64,000 nt of DNA from Ipomoea triloba (GCF_003576645.1 NC_044925.1:20279498-20343497); one strand, 5' to 3'; counted from the first letter of the stretch, positions 42,991-56,224 are shown. Numbers and translations: made by a program. Notes: generated by a model from the letters alone, not told the origin.

Positions 42991-44518
42991 TTGGGTTGTT
43001 CAAGTTTTAGAATATTGATTCCATTTTCTATGTGAAAATCTGAATGGAATAAAAAAAAAAACATAGGTAATTTCATAAGCTAAACTATGTGCAGTGGGTT
43101 ATGATACCCAGCTAGCAGTCCAACTTTCGCTGATGGGCAGGTGTTATTTAATTAATTCTTAGCTTTAATATTTTGAAATGCTGCAATGATTTCACCATCA
43201 ATAAATCACTTGGGTGCATAAATGACACACAATTTTTAAGATCCCACCATCTATAAATCACTTTGCTTTGTTATATGAGTTACAATCATGAATATCATTA
43301 GAAGAATATGAGAATGCATTATTTGCACAAATTAAATGCTGAAAATATATCAAAAAAAGTTATAGAGAATGGGGCAAAATCAGATTATCGGCGTATCTCT
43401 TTCACTTATATCGGGGAGAGGGCTAAGCTAAAGGGAGTCAATAATGCACACTACTTTCAATTTGATTTGCCCAACCAAAAAAATACTTGAAGACTCGACA
43501 AATTTTCCAACTTAGAGGAATCAATCCTAAAATTTTGTTTCTATGAAACTGCAATTATACTAAGCTTTTTGCATTTGACATAACAGAGGGGATTGAACCA
43601 AAAATATTGTTGCTATTAAGCAGAAGCCACCATTTATCGTGATGGAATCAGTTGAAGAGGCAAGCAGTATAGGCCAATGTAATGTAATAGGAATCAACGA
43701 TTTTGGTTGGTGAGACTCGATCAATTAATTGTTATCACACCCTCGTCTCCTACGTTTGCTTCAATACTCCACAAGATTAATGAAGCCACAACAGATGCTG
43801 GCCAATTAGATGCAGTTGGTGACTTCAGCATCAAAAAATCAATTTCAAGCTTGAATGAGATTGACAATTGCATAGATTCTAATGGAGGATTTGTTCTGAA
43901 TAACTCAAAATAGGTTACTAACGGCCACCGCAACTATATATACCAATAGCCATCAAGTTTAATCGTGTCGATCAAAATCGTGAATATAATGAGGGCAACT
44001 TTAACAAAGTTGGCAGGGGTTAAGTTGGTTAGACGATTAACTTGGTAATTACAATATTACAAATTCGATTCACAATATGAAAAGTGTATTAATTTTTTTA
44101 ATTTGAGCTAATCAGTTACGAGTAAGCTTCGACATTTTTCACTTCATTCGATGTTTGATGGGTCAAAGCAATACATTGTCCGGTCTGGAAAGCTGGTCAT
44201 CAATAGATAACCGACAAGTTCATATGTTGAATGCCACCATTCATGCCTCTATGGAAGAAGAATATAAAAGAAAATAAGTGATAGCGATATGATGTATAGT
44301 GAAGCTAAACGTACTCCAATTCCAGCATGATTGTTTTGCTTTAAATTTAAGTCCCACCTTAAAAAGAAACTACACTTGAAAAGGCAAATATTCCCTCCTC
44401 CAAACAGCACATAAAACAAGTTTTCTACTCTAATCTAACTCACATCTTCATTCTTGTCCGTACAAGCTAGATATAATGAATATTATTTATACATGTTTTA
44501 AGTAGATATTTGCTGCCA
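42991..44518. other. Intergenic DNA, retroelement debris
   Basis: Small open frames (43308-43490, 43707-43913) resemble nothing I recognise. They may be remains of the same Copia insertion. A degenerate SINE of the 23982 family lies at about 43998-44090. Confidence 0.4.
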
Positions 44519-44612
44519 AAGATCTTGTGGTCAAGCGGCATAGTTGTGACCCTCCAAGTAAGAGATCACAGGTCTATACTACACTGTAATAGAGTCAATA
44601 GTACTTAAAATA
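44519..44612 (+). mobile_element. SINE, second copy of the 41772-41898 family
   Basis: Begins ccaaagatcttgtggtcaag, with a pol III A-box-like tggtcaagcgg and a weak B box (gatcacaggtct). It ends with aatagagtcaatagtactt before an A-rich tail. Confidence 0.55.
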
Positions 44613-44728
44613 AAAATAGAAACTAATTAATTCATTGCAATTGTAAATAAAATTCATTACAGATTGAATTATGTTGTTTCTTTTGTCCTAAAATAATAAT
44701 TTTGTTCAATTATATTTATTGGGAAAAG

Positions 44729-45284
44729 GGTCAAATAAGCTCAACTCCTAAATTTTACCTGAAAAGTCAATTAGGCACCTAAACTTTTAAAAAGTGCAAT
44801 CACAACATTTAATATGTTATATTGAAGCAATGAAGTCCAAAAACTCATAAATAACCTACTATTACATGTCATTAGGGTTTCGGTGTCAATTTTATACTCC
44901 GACGACAATTCAGCGGGCAGCGACTGTTGTACCGTCACTGGTCGTTATCTACCGGCAAAAGGGCAACCAACTGGCCGCCTTCCCTGGCAGAAGGGTGACC
45001 AATTGGCTGCCTTCCCCGGCAGAAGGCGACCAGTTGGTTGCCTTCCATGAAGAAGGCGAATTGGTCGCCTTCTCTGGTAGATGGCGACCCGTCGCTAGCC
45101 ACCGGATTGTCGTCGAAGATGATAAAATTGATGTAGGAACTCTAATGACTTGTAATAGAAGGTCATTTACTGGATTTTGGACTTGATTGCTTTAATATGA
45201 CATGTTAAAGGTGTAATTGCACTTTTTAAAAAAATTTAGGAGCTTAAATGACTTTACAGGTAAATTTTAGGAGCTTATTTGACC
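44729..45284. mobile_element. Mutator-like TIR element with GC-rich passenger
   Basis: The left end ggtcaaataagctcaactcc and the reverse complement of the right end, ggtcaaataagctcctaaaa, start imperfect inverted repeats of about 150 bp. The arms also share pieces such as aaaaagtgcaat and gtcattag. The interior (about 44880-45110) is GC-rich and gene-like. It contains about four degenerate units of the type ggcgaccaattggtcgcctt. A target duplication was not resolved. This looks like a Pack-MULE whose passenger I cannot identify. Confidence 0.75.
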
Positions 45285-46092
45285 ATTTTTATTATTATAA
45301 TTTCTATTTTGGAAAATATAAATCATTTTTTACAAGTTTTTGTTTTTTACTCAAAATAGTTTTCTATTTGGAAAATAGGTCAGATACGGGCATATATTCT
45401 ACACTGATAATTTTTTTTGAAATTATTTTTATTTCTATTTGTGTATTAAAACTTTTTCAGGTGGGACCTGCTAGGCTGCTATTTTGGATAATAGAAATGT
45501 AGAATTGGAAAATGGGAAAAATAAAATGAAAAGATGGAGTGGAAAAAGTCAAAATCTTTTTCTAAACTAAATCGGCACAGAGGCTTTTACGGAGTATTGT
45601 TTTAATACCATTTTTAGAAAGCATGTTTATAATAAATGAGATAATAAATTTTCTCAATTGGAAAGAGTAAAGTATTAGGGTGTTTGATTCAACCAAGGAT
45701 TTTAAACTCTATTATTAGATTTGAACTCAATTACCTTTATTATTTTTGTGTGTTTATGAATGTTATTCAAATAGTCTTTCGTATATGTGTTTATTGATTT
45801 TAATTCTTGTCCACTAATAACCAGAAAATCTATTTTTACTAAAATCCATTCCAATTACTAAGCATTCAATTAAATCGATTCATTTTTTTTTTATTGATTC
45901 AGCCATTCAGTGCCACCCCGTTTTTTAGAATTAGAACTCTTCGAGGGAGTCTTTATCCGAGAAGGAGAGAGTGATCGAATAGTCAAAAGTAACAGATTAT
46001 AAATATGTTGAAATTTTTCTACATTGATTGGAATCCAACCTCTCCTACTTGTTTGATTTTGATTTCAATTATGATATCCCACCACTTATAAA
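45285..46092. other. AT-rich intergenic DNA
   Basis: No gene, RNA or clear transposon end was recognised in this stretch. Confidence 0.4.
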
Positions 46093-46453
46093 AACTATCT
46101 CAATTGAGTTCACAATTCTTTTTTCCCCAATCAATTCAAGCTATTGAATACTTTATCTAATCAGCTCCATTTTTTTTATAGTGACTTTTAAAATTGTAAG
46201 TTTTTAATTTATAAAATATAAATTTTACTTTTATAAATGCATAAATAAATTACAATTTAATAATTATACAAATAACTATCTCAATTGGTTTCACAATTCA
46301 TTTTGCCCAATCAATTCAATCTTATTGAATACTTTATCTAATCAGCTCCATTTTTTATAGTGACTTTTAAAATTGTAAGTTTATAATTTATAAAATATAA
46401 ATTTTAGTTTTATAAATGCATAAATAAATTACAATTTAATAATTATACAAATA
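46093..46453. repeat. 181-bp tandem duplication
   Basis: Two adjacent copies start aactatctcaatt at 46093 and 46274. Both contain ctttatctaatcagctcc and tataaatgcataaataaatt, with only a few differences. Confidence 0.9.
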
Positions 46454-47977
46454 TTTAATAAAAATATAATTTTATAATTTGAAAAATATAAATTCCGTAG
46501 TATAATGTATTGACTTGAAATCCTTTTAAAGAATTACTCCGTATTAAGTTAAATATTTTAATAGATTAAAATGAATTGTGATGGGTTGAGGTTTTAAAAA
46601 ACGTGAGATGGGCTAGTGTGGTCCATAATCTAATGTGGACGAGTTATACTACAGTACTACATGTTACTTAGTGATTTGGCGGGTGATTGATAAGCAATTT
46701 TTTTTTTTTCATGTGGATAAATTAGAAGTGTTTATATCAAAATTTTCAAGTCGCTTAGTTGCAAGGAAGGAATTAAGGAGAGGGGTGGTAATTATAATTC
46801 CAATAAATGAATGAATTGTAAATTTACAATTACCTCCAAGCAAACAAGGAAAATTTAAAAATTAAGGAATTATGCCGGAAATGAATTGAAAGTTTCATAT
46901 ACCGAATATTGAGTTTGAAAGTAAAAGTTAGTAGTAGAAAATGCGAGCACACATAATATTTTTCAATGTGAACTAACAAAACACGAGACACATTTGAACT
47001 TGGGTCAGGTTAACATGACACGTCACGACACACTTGTCATTACCAATTGACTATAATGCCATTTTGACCTATAATAATTGACTTTATTATTTTCATGTTT
47101 AATATTCACATGGACTTTATTTTTTCACTGTTCAATTTTCTTTTTAAAATTTACTTTTAGCGCTTAGATTTTTGTTTTTTCAAATCCACCTTTTAACTTA
47201 AAAAAAGTGCCAAAAATCATACAAATTTTTAAATTCTTACTAAATTTCACTCCGGTGTAGTATGTATATGCCTTTTAAACTAAAAACGAAATATTTGATT
47301 TTAGTGTTGGGGCAACATCAATCAAATTTATTGTACGATTAACTTGATAACTACAAAGTTTTGAGTTTAATTCCTAGTAAAAATAATCTATTGACATTCT
47401 TGGTTTGAACTGTCTATAAACAACCTAAGTTGATTTACCTCATTTTGTGATCCTTGTTTTCGTTCTCACCGAAGATAATAATAATATTAAGTATCACAAA
47501 TGAAATTAAATGTTCAAAAGTAAAATAAACTCAATAATAGTAAAACACAAAAGAGTGGTGCTACATACGGTCTAAGTTGGTTATGGGTGAAATTAAAAAC
47601 TAAATTTTGAAGAAAAATATTATTTTTTTTAGATTATGTTTTTCAGCTAAACTAATTTTGAGATTCTCCCCATACTTATATGGGTCGATATTGTTTTACA
47701 ATTTCCTCCAGAATTCCCTCTCTCTCTCTCTCTCTCTCTCTCACTCACCAGTGAAGTATGATTGCGTAGTGCGGCCTTTCCCTTAACCCAATCCCACGTT
47801 TAGCTGGACCGCCATTCATGAAAACTCACTCTCTTACTCCAAACCCCCTTCCCACATCTTTCCTGTGAATCACCGCTTAATTTTCCACCTATCTTATCCT
47901 TCTCTTTCGCTAAATTCTTCTCCAATTTTCACCTCTCAATTTTGCAATTTTCAAAAAAAAAAAATTAAAAAATAGCA
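46454..47977. other. Intergenic DNA, decayed SINE, and upstream region of the next gene
   Basis: About 47306-47475 is a degenerate SINE (cgattaacttgataactac; gttttgagtttaattcc). A (CT)n tract at 47719-47741 and pyrimidine-rich DNA up to 47977 look like the promoter and 5' leader of the gene at 47978. Confidence 0.5.
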
Positions 47978-48705
47978 ATGTTAGATCCAGCCAATGATCT
48001 GCTTCCGCCGCCTTCATCTCCCACCATTTCTTCAATTTCTTCCTCCGATCTCGATACTGAGGTGTGGAATTGTATACTGTTGTTTGAATTTCTGTTTATT
48101 AGCTTGTATTTTGATGTTTTTGTGGAGTAAATTTGAATGTGATGTGTGTGTTTGTGCAGTCTACTGGTTCGTTTTTCCATGATCGGAGTATTACCTTGGG
48201 GACGTTGATGGGAGTCACATTTCCCGCGCTGGCGTTCAGAGCTCCGTCGCAGTCTCAGCAACGGCAGGGCGCGGCGGAGGCTGCTGGAGGCGACGGCGGC
48301 GCCAGGAGGAGGAGTAAGAAGAAGAGTAGTAGAGTGGCGGCCGTCGCGGCCGCGGAGGAGGAGATGCATCGGCGCTGGCGGCGGCGGAGGTGGTGGAGGT
48401 TTTGCAGGGACGACGGCGACTCCAAGCCGGCCTCGCTGGGGGAGTTCCTCGAGGTGGAGCGGAGATTCGGAGACGTAGCGTTTTACGGCGGCGGTGCCGC
48501 GGCGGCGGAGATTGAGGGCGTCGTGATGGAGGCGCAGCCGAGGAATGAACGGGCGCTGTTCGCCGACGGGAGAGTGTTGCCTCCGCCGGAAGCGGATGAG
48601 GAATCGACGGGCGGCGAAGCAGGGAGCGGCGGCGGCGGCTTGTGCCGATTCTCGGTGGTTTCGCTTTCGGGGATTTGCACTGGTGGTGCGGGATGCGTAG
48701 GATGA
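47978..48705 (+). CDS. Uncharacterised plant protein, GC-rich, 2 exons
   Basis: Exon 1 (47978-48061) encodes MLDPANDLLPPPSSPTISS plus a Ser/Asp stretch. Exon 2 (48160-48705) continues in phase with STGSFFHDRSITLGTLMG and ends at TGA, for 209 aa. The junctions are GAG|GTGTGG and GTGCAG|TC. I do not recognise a named family, but the STGSFFHDRS...TLGTLMG block looks conserved rather than random. The rest is a basic Arg/Lys cluster (RRRSKKKSS, RRWRRRRWWR), Ala/Gly-rich linkers and a C-terminal patch CRFSVVSLSGIC. No membrane segment is evident. Exon 2 is strongly GC-rich against AT-rich flanks. The upstream CT tract supports transcription on this strand. Confidence 0.75.
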
Positions 48706-49104
48706 TTAGCTTTTTGTTTTTAAACACTTTTTTGCTTTCATCTTTAATGATTCACCCCATCTGCTACTTTGATTTGATATGAACTGTGATTATGATTATG
48801 GCCATTAAGTACCGTATTTATGGCCTTCTCAAATCTGAATGAATGCCAATACCCAAATACATTATTATCATTTCCGCCTCATCAGTCATCACTTCACTCA
48901 TAAATCATAATCTTCACTCACTTATTAAGGATTGTTTAATAAACTAATTTTTTTTGACAATAATTTAATAAACTAATTAAGAAAAAAAAAAGGAAAAAAG
49001 AAATAATTAATAAAAATTTGAAAATCGAAAAAATATGTGCAGTAGGTATAATATAGGAATTTGTATATTTAATTGTGCTATTTATATGCATTAACTATTT
49101 TTTT
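48706..49104. other. 3' flank of the GC-rich gene
   Basis: AT-rich DNA that presumably includes the 3' untranslated region. No further feature is seen before the foldback element. Confidence 0.4.
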
Positions 49105-49529
49105 GAGTTAATTCCATTTTTAGTCTTAGATTTATAGGTGACAATCCACTTTTAGTTTTTTATTATTATTATTATTATTATTTTTTATTATTAGAACATC
49201 CACATTTGGTCCTAGTATTATTTTGGCATGACCATTTTTGGTCCTTCGTCAACAAAATTGTTAAAATGTCGTTAAATACAAAGATATTTTGATCATTTTT
49301 ATACAAAGTGAGTTGACCCCGCTATATTTTTATGTTTATTTTTTTGAAAAAATCTATAATTAAACGAAATGCCTTTGTATTTAACAATATTTTAACAATT
49401 TTATTGACGAAGGACCAAAAATGGTCATGCCACAATAATACTAGGACCAAATGTGGATGTTTTGATAAAAAAAAAGGACTAAAACTGGATTGTCACCTAT
49501 AAATCTAGGACCAAAAATGGAATTAACTC
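49105..49529. mobile_element. 425-bp foldback element with long inverted repeats
   Basis: The left end gagttaattccatttttagt and right end ccaaaaatggaattaactc open inverted repeats that extend about 190 bp with few mismatches. They include aggtgacaatcca / tggattgtcacct and ttaaatacaaag / ctttgtatttaac. The flanks are attttttt on both sides, consistent with an 8-9 bp target duplication in a T-rich site. A relative lies at 38460-38800. Confidence 0.85.
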
Positions 49530-52276
49530 ATTTTTTTTTTAGTGTTTTTCTTCTTAAGATTATTTTCTAATATTAATTAGATTTTAGTGAATTGATTGAT
49601 TTTATCGTGATATAAATTAAAATGAAGTCATACGGTAATGTCACACAAAAACTATTACATTATATAGGTGTGTTTAATTGTAAGACTGTCTATTGTGAAT
49701 TCAAATATATTCTCTTTCACCAATGGAGGATTTCACTATGTATTTGATGTATAACCGAATACATGGTCGGTTTTTAGATTTGTGTGGCCTCGTTTTTATA
49801 AATAAATGAGGCTCTACTAAAAGTATAAGCTCGATATATAAAATCAAAACGTAAAATATATGATTGTTCACGATCAAATAGAAATGATTTCTCAGCGGAG
49901 TCTTATGTGAAGTCATTAGATTATTAGAATAGGAGTCATTGGATTGGACTAGCCTTTATATAAGTTTCCCTCACTAACTTCCTGCTTCGAATGAATTTTC
50001 ATCTTCAATTTGTACTTATGATTTTGAATTCACTATTGGTCTATGCAAAACTTTCAAATTATTTGCTTCACATTGAGAAACCATTGGAAACTCATTATTC
50101 TGTATTCAAGAGACACTAGAAATAAGAAGAATCTGATTAGTAAAATTGTTTTCTCCTTCTTCTTCCTCAATTTTGTTTTCACTTGATTCCTTTTTCTCTT
50201 CTTCTTCTCTCAATTTTACGGAGAAAGTCTATGCATTTTTACTTCATTGCACAAAGAGCTCTTATTTATTCTCACAACACCTAACATCTTTACCTAAGTG
50301 TCATGATTTCACAAATATAATGTGAGTGGTAGAAAGGAAAGGAATGACACCGGCCACATAGCACATCGTCCTCATGCCTTCCTATGGTAAAATATATAAA
50401 AGCTTTCCTATATATCGACTATTCAACCTCAATTCCTTCACAATCACTTATATGTTGCAATGTGTAGGGATTCAAATGCTTCACTATTGGTATCTTTCGA
50501 AAACTGACAATGTCTGTGTTCACCAAATTAGAATGCATACCCTCATTATTCATAAATAATGTAGCTACATGTAACATCATGCAACTTGCACCTTCCTTGA
50601 AAGATATCTTCTCATTGTTCTACTTCATCAAGAACCACTTGAGTACTAAGTATTATTTTACTCACAAGAACTCAGACACTATTTATAGAAACTTTCTAAA
50701 AATAGAAAGTAGAGAAATAGAAATTAACATAGAAGAGAACGAAAAATAAAAACTAACTCTATAAACTATAACCATGGGTAGTGGTTATTAGGTTTAAGTT
50801 GTAGGGTATGGTTGAATTCATGGCTTGGGTTCATATAGGGTGGTAAGTTTGTTAGAATTTTAGGAAATTTTTTCAGAACAAAAAACTTGGGGTAGGGTTT
50901 TTAATTGATGGGATGGGGGTGAGGGCTTTTTTTTTTTTTTTTTTNTAGGGGTATTTTGGTAAAATCATTTATTTTATTTATTTATTATTTTATTAATTAT
51001 CCATCCTATAATATTATTATGGTAATATATGATAATGATAATATGATAATATGGTAATATTATTAATATTAATGGGTGATGGGTGATGGGTGATTGGTGA
51101 TATATAATTGGTAATTGATAATTGATAATATGGTATATGGTATTATTCTTAATATTAATATATTAATATATAATATATTAATATATACTAATATTAATTA
51201 ATTAATTGGTGATTGGTGATTAGTGATATGATAATCTATCTATATATCTATATATATTTATATAATTGACATGTAATTAACTATATTAGAATGACAAAAT
51301 TATATAATATTGTAGTAAAAGTTTTACATGTCAATCATCTATATTTACATAAAATTAAAATTAATTATACTTTCCTTTTGAAAAATCTTTCATATTATGT
51401 TTATCCTCCATTATATAATGATGAGAAATGACTCTTCTCTCATAACGTACCAATATCTGTGCTCTCACTATTAGTTAGAGATCTATAATCTGTAATTCTA
51501 CGAAGTCGAAGATCGAACTTTAACACGCGTAGAATTGTTATGGTATGCGGTATGATTTAATTTTTAGTTGATTCATTCTGCATGTTGGAGATCCTTATGG
51601 TGTAGTCTGCATTCCATAGAGTATTTTGTAGTACTGTGATTTAGTTTGATTTTAACAGTTCAATATGCTTTAATTTTTGCTGATAAGGTTTCAAGTAGCT
51701 AGGTCAATTTTGCCATGGGCGTATCACGTATGTAAAATTACAATTTTCAGAGCGATTGTAGTGAATAATCAAATGTTTTCTATAATTATATGTTTTAATC
51801 ACATTACTTTGATTGGTAATTTCTAATGGAAAACATTGTATTGTAACTTTGTATTACAAGATTTTGAATGATAATACCTTATTTAACTATCCATCTTTTT
51901 AGTTGTACTGTGCAAAATAACTAGCAATCTACGGATGCTCATCTATATATTGTAGAATTTGCAATCTTGATCTTCCCCATTTACGGATGCTTATGTAATT
52001 TGGTAAAAATGGTGGTTACTATACTTGAATAAATCCTCAATTATTCATTCCAATTGTTCGTTTTACCATTCCAGTTCTTCATTTTATAAAAAATGGTGCA
52101 TTGGAAGCTAAACATGGGTCATTGTATCATTGATTATTGATTCCAATTATTATTAATTTTTATCATTAATTGCACAATACTAATTCACACTTATTAGTTA
52201 AAAAATGGTGATTACTATACTTGAATAAATGAAATAATAATATTAAATTTTGTAACCTCGATTTAAAATTTATTAT

Positions 52277-52312
<36 letters not shown>

Positions 52313-53322
52313 CCGTAGTAATAATAATCTAAAATTCTTAATATAATTTTCCTAATAATAATATAATAATAATAATAATAATCCATAACTCTTAATATAA
52401 GTTTGTAACTAAATTTGCCTATTAAATCTGTTTATAAAGGTAATTATAAATATAGAATTGAGAAATTCCTATGATATTTTATTTAATTGATATTATTCCT
52501 AATATATTTTATCTAAAAGGCTTCCTTCCTTTTTTATAACATTGTTCCATATGTTAATCCGTTTAATATGCTAATCTATATAGGTAATTACCATATACTA
52601 TTTACCATCTAAATAATCCGTGGTAATTACACTATATTTAACATCTAAATTTATTATGGTCATTAAACATAGAGATTTCATTCTTACGATAATTTTATAT
52701 ATTTTTACTTCAGATAATGTCAATTACCTGTGCATTTCATTTGATTACTTTTGAATAAAATCTTAAAAATTATGACAACTAATGAATTAATATTGTTGTT
52801 CGTAATATAAATTTTATCAAATCAGTTAACGAAATTGATAATACACATATTACATCCATAATTAGAGGAGATTAACAAAATTATGATAATTATTTCAATT
52901 CACGTATTATTATGCTAATTCACATATTATTACGTCCATACAATTATGTAAATTATTTCAATTCACAGATTATTACACATATAAAATTATGCTAATGGTT
53001 ACTTTGGAATAAAATCTTAATAATTATGGTCATTGAGAAATTAGTTCAAACATTATACTTTTATTAAACAGTTTTTTATACTTGCCGTAATTTTATCTAA
53101 TCAATTAAAGAAATTAATGGTACACATATTACGGACATAATTAAAGAAAAATTAAACATACACATATATATTACGGAGAAAATTAAAGAAAATTAAACAT
53201 ACACATATTACGTCCATAATTAAACGAAATTAAAAGATACATTATTTTTTAATTATAATATATACTCCTTAATTACCATACTTATTCATAATACATGGAC
53301 GTCATAATTAGCATAATATTAA
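49530..53322. other. AT-rich gene-poor stretch
   Basis: About 3.8 kb without a convincing gene. A T-run with an ambiguous base is at 50945. A GGTGAT-type minisatellite and TTAATATTAATA repeats lie at about 51010-51230. (AAT)n tracts lie at 52280-52390. Repeated phrases such as acacatattacgtccataatta recur between 52840 and 53240. Short reading frames at 50374-50749 look like chance. Confidence 0.5.
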
Positions 53323-55253
53323 TCTATACTATGTATAAAAACATAAGAATAGTAAAGGCATATTTTAAATTTTAAAAAATAGTAAAGGTAAATTAAAAAT
53401 AGAATGAAAATATTTCAATAATAATATTCTACATCATTAATTAATAATAGAATAGAAATTAGGTAAAAATACCAGTGGATCTATTATTCTAATTGACTAA
53501 TTAACTGAAAATAAAAAAAAATCGACTAAAAATGAATCTGATGTTACTAATTGATTAAATATATAAAAGGAAATGAATATTAATAATTGACTGTAAATAA
53601 AAAAAATATCCATAATTAACTAAAATGAAAAAGGAAATGGTCATATCATTGCAATTTAATTAAAAAAGGAAAACATTCTACATCATAAATAATAAAGGCA
53701 TATTATAAACAATATTAAAGATAAATTAAAAAAGGAACGGAAATTAAAAATGAAACGGAAATATTTCAATAATAATATTCTAAATCATCAATTAAAAATG
53801 GAACGAAAATTAGGTAAATATTACTACGTATTTCTTTTCATTTTTCCTAGATAAGGTTGCCTGATATTAATTTACACATAACAATCGGCACTAATAATAA
53901 AAAAAATTAAAAAAATAGAAGAACTGCCGGAGACGTCTGTTTTTTTTTTAAATTATTATTATTATTATTATTTAATTATTTTAATTAAAATTATTTAAAA
54001 AGTTTATTTTAAAATTTGTAACCACCATGTCATCACAATTGTAGGTAAACATGTCAATTTGGACTTCTTTTTTTTTTTTTTGAAAACATGTCAATTTGTA
54101 CTTAATTGCATGAGTTTATATAGTTCAGGAATCCAATTGCATTCTTTTTGAGTTCGATGGCCTAATTACAGTTTTGTGTGTAGTTCAGTGGTTTATTTGA
54201 CCATTATTCCGAGAAAAATGATATTACTAATTGATTTAAAATATAAAAAGATCGTAGTCTATATTTTATACTATATATAAAAGTAAAATCCTCCTGTTTC
54301 ATTCCCCGCCTAAACCTTTGTAGTCAATTAATGAAATATTTTATTGGTCAAATAATTAATAAAGCTTATTTGTTAAGAAAATGTAAAATAGAAATTAACT
54401 AATATCTATAAATTGATAATATGTATACTCACGTATCAACACTATTAATAAAAGTAAAATCATTTATCGGGAAAAGAAAAGGATATTACTAATTGACTGA
54501 AAATTATTTAAAAACTTTAATAGTTAATTATACTTTCCTTTTGAAAACTCTAAGTTATTTAAACTTTAAAAAAATTAATTGAACATGGGTTGTTAGATTT
54601 TTATAATAATCAAAATTAATTCATTCAAATATGGAGGAGGAAGATAAAACTAAATGCAATATGGGGAAAATGAATATACTTAAAGTATAAAAGTATAATT
54701 ACACATATATTAGTGTAATTGACTAATAATAATTGCCTAATAATTATTATGATAATTAAGTTAAGCATTGGTCGTTGAATTTATTTTTATAATAATTACA
54801 ATTAATTTATTTCTCATTTTCTCATATTTATTTTAGTAATAATATAATTATATAAGTCATAATATAATTATATAAGTCATATTACTTATAGATCTTTTTA
54901 AGATAATTTTAGACAAACAAGTCATATATTATTCAATTAATTGAGTAATATTTTTGTACTAATCTTATAATCAAATAAATGTACACGTTCAATATTAGAA
55001 TTTTTTATAATTTCATCTTTATTTTTATTATCTCAATATATAATAAAAAAAAATTTATCCACGCCCGGGTAATTGGACAATTATTTGTTCTAATTCAAAG
55101 GAAAACATCAGAAAACATAATCGATCCAATCAATTTCATCAATTGCGCTATATAATATTCGATGTTATAATATATATAATTGTATATTGATCCAAATATT
55201 CTTTAAATATTATAACAAATCCATTCCGTGCAACGCACGGGCGAAAATACTAG
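53323..55253 (+). mobile_element. Nonautonomous Helitron
   Basis: The 3' end carries a 6-bp stem hairpin (ccgtgc aac gcacgg, 55226-55240), followed 13 bases later by the terminal CTAG and a host T. The 5' end tctatactatgtataaaa at 53323 is preceded by A, so the element sits between A and T as Helitrons do. A second 5'-like end, tctatattttatactatata, at 54258 could mean a nested or shorter copy. No Rep/helicase is encoded. Confidence 0.7.
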
Positions 55254-55484
55254 TTATATTATAAATATAATAACTAAATAATATAATAGGAAATAAAAAA
55301 GATAAAAAAAAAAAGTACACAAATCAGATTTACCATGCTTTTTCTCCCACTTTTTCATTCTCTCACCTCTTGCTAATTTAGCAATTTCTCTCTCCTATTG
55401 AAATACACATGGCATTAAATAATAATAAATAAAAAAAACTCTCTCTTGCCACATAGATTAAAAAGGGGGAGATTGACAGAGTTG

Positions 55485-56224
55485 AGGACAAGTAGGGGTG
55501 GGAATAGGCCAGGTCCCTTGTAGGGGCCTATGTTCAGGCCTAATTAAAGCCTAGTTAGGCCTAGCTCGTTTAGTAGAAAGACCAGGCTTGAGCCAATTTC
55601 AAAAGTTTATTAAGCTAAACAGGCCAGACCTATATATACCAGGCTCGGCCTTCAAGCCTACAGGCCTGGCCTATATATATATATTTACAATACAATCCCA
55701 AGTATATATAATTAACAAACTCTAACCCTCCACCTCCAAAATCTCATTCTAAATTATGATTCAACTATAAACATTGCTGCTAATCCTGTTGTATGCATTC
55801 TTATTGTTTAATTTTTTTTATTAACTGTTCTTACTTTCATAATATTTAATGAAATATCGCAACTTAATTATGTGAGTTGATTGTTTATTATTTATGATAT
55901 TATATAGGATAACAAATAATAATACAATTGAACTTAGGTATTTTTTACATGTATACTTTAAAAGACTTTAAATTGGAGGCCTTAAATAGGCTCAAAGCCT
56001 ATTTATGATCTATTTTGAAGCCTTTTTAAAAGCCTATATGTTAAATAAGCTTTTAAAAAGGCTTCAGGCCAGGCTAGGCTAACTGTAGGCTCAGGCTTAA
56101 GCCTAAAAAAAAAGTCTACATACAGGCCCAGGCCCAGGCTCAGGCTTTAGATTTCCATAGCAAGCTCAGGCTTAAATTTTTAAAACTCAGCTCGGCCTAG
56201 CCTATTTCCACCCCTAAGGACAAC
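55485..56224. mobile_element. hAT-like element with 8-bp target duplication
   Basis: The element 55493-56216 has ends taggggtgggaatagg and cctatttccacccctaa-type inverted termini. Flanking octamers aggacaag (55485-55492) and aggacaac (56217-56224) differ at one position. The interior has many scattered aggcct/aggctt motifs in both orientations near the ends, like hAT subterminal repeats. No transposase is seen. Confidence 0.8.

Noticed and set aside
43308..43913. Two short frames as candidate small genes
   Set aside because: No recognisable domains or splice context, and they lie in retroelement debris.
48236..48727. Long Pro/Arg-rich reading frame on the minus strand
   Set aside because: It is the complement of the GC-rich exon 2 at 48160-48705; long shadow frames are expected there, and the plus-strand model has good splice sites.
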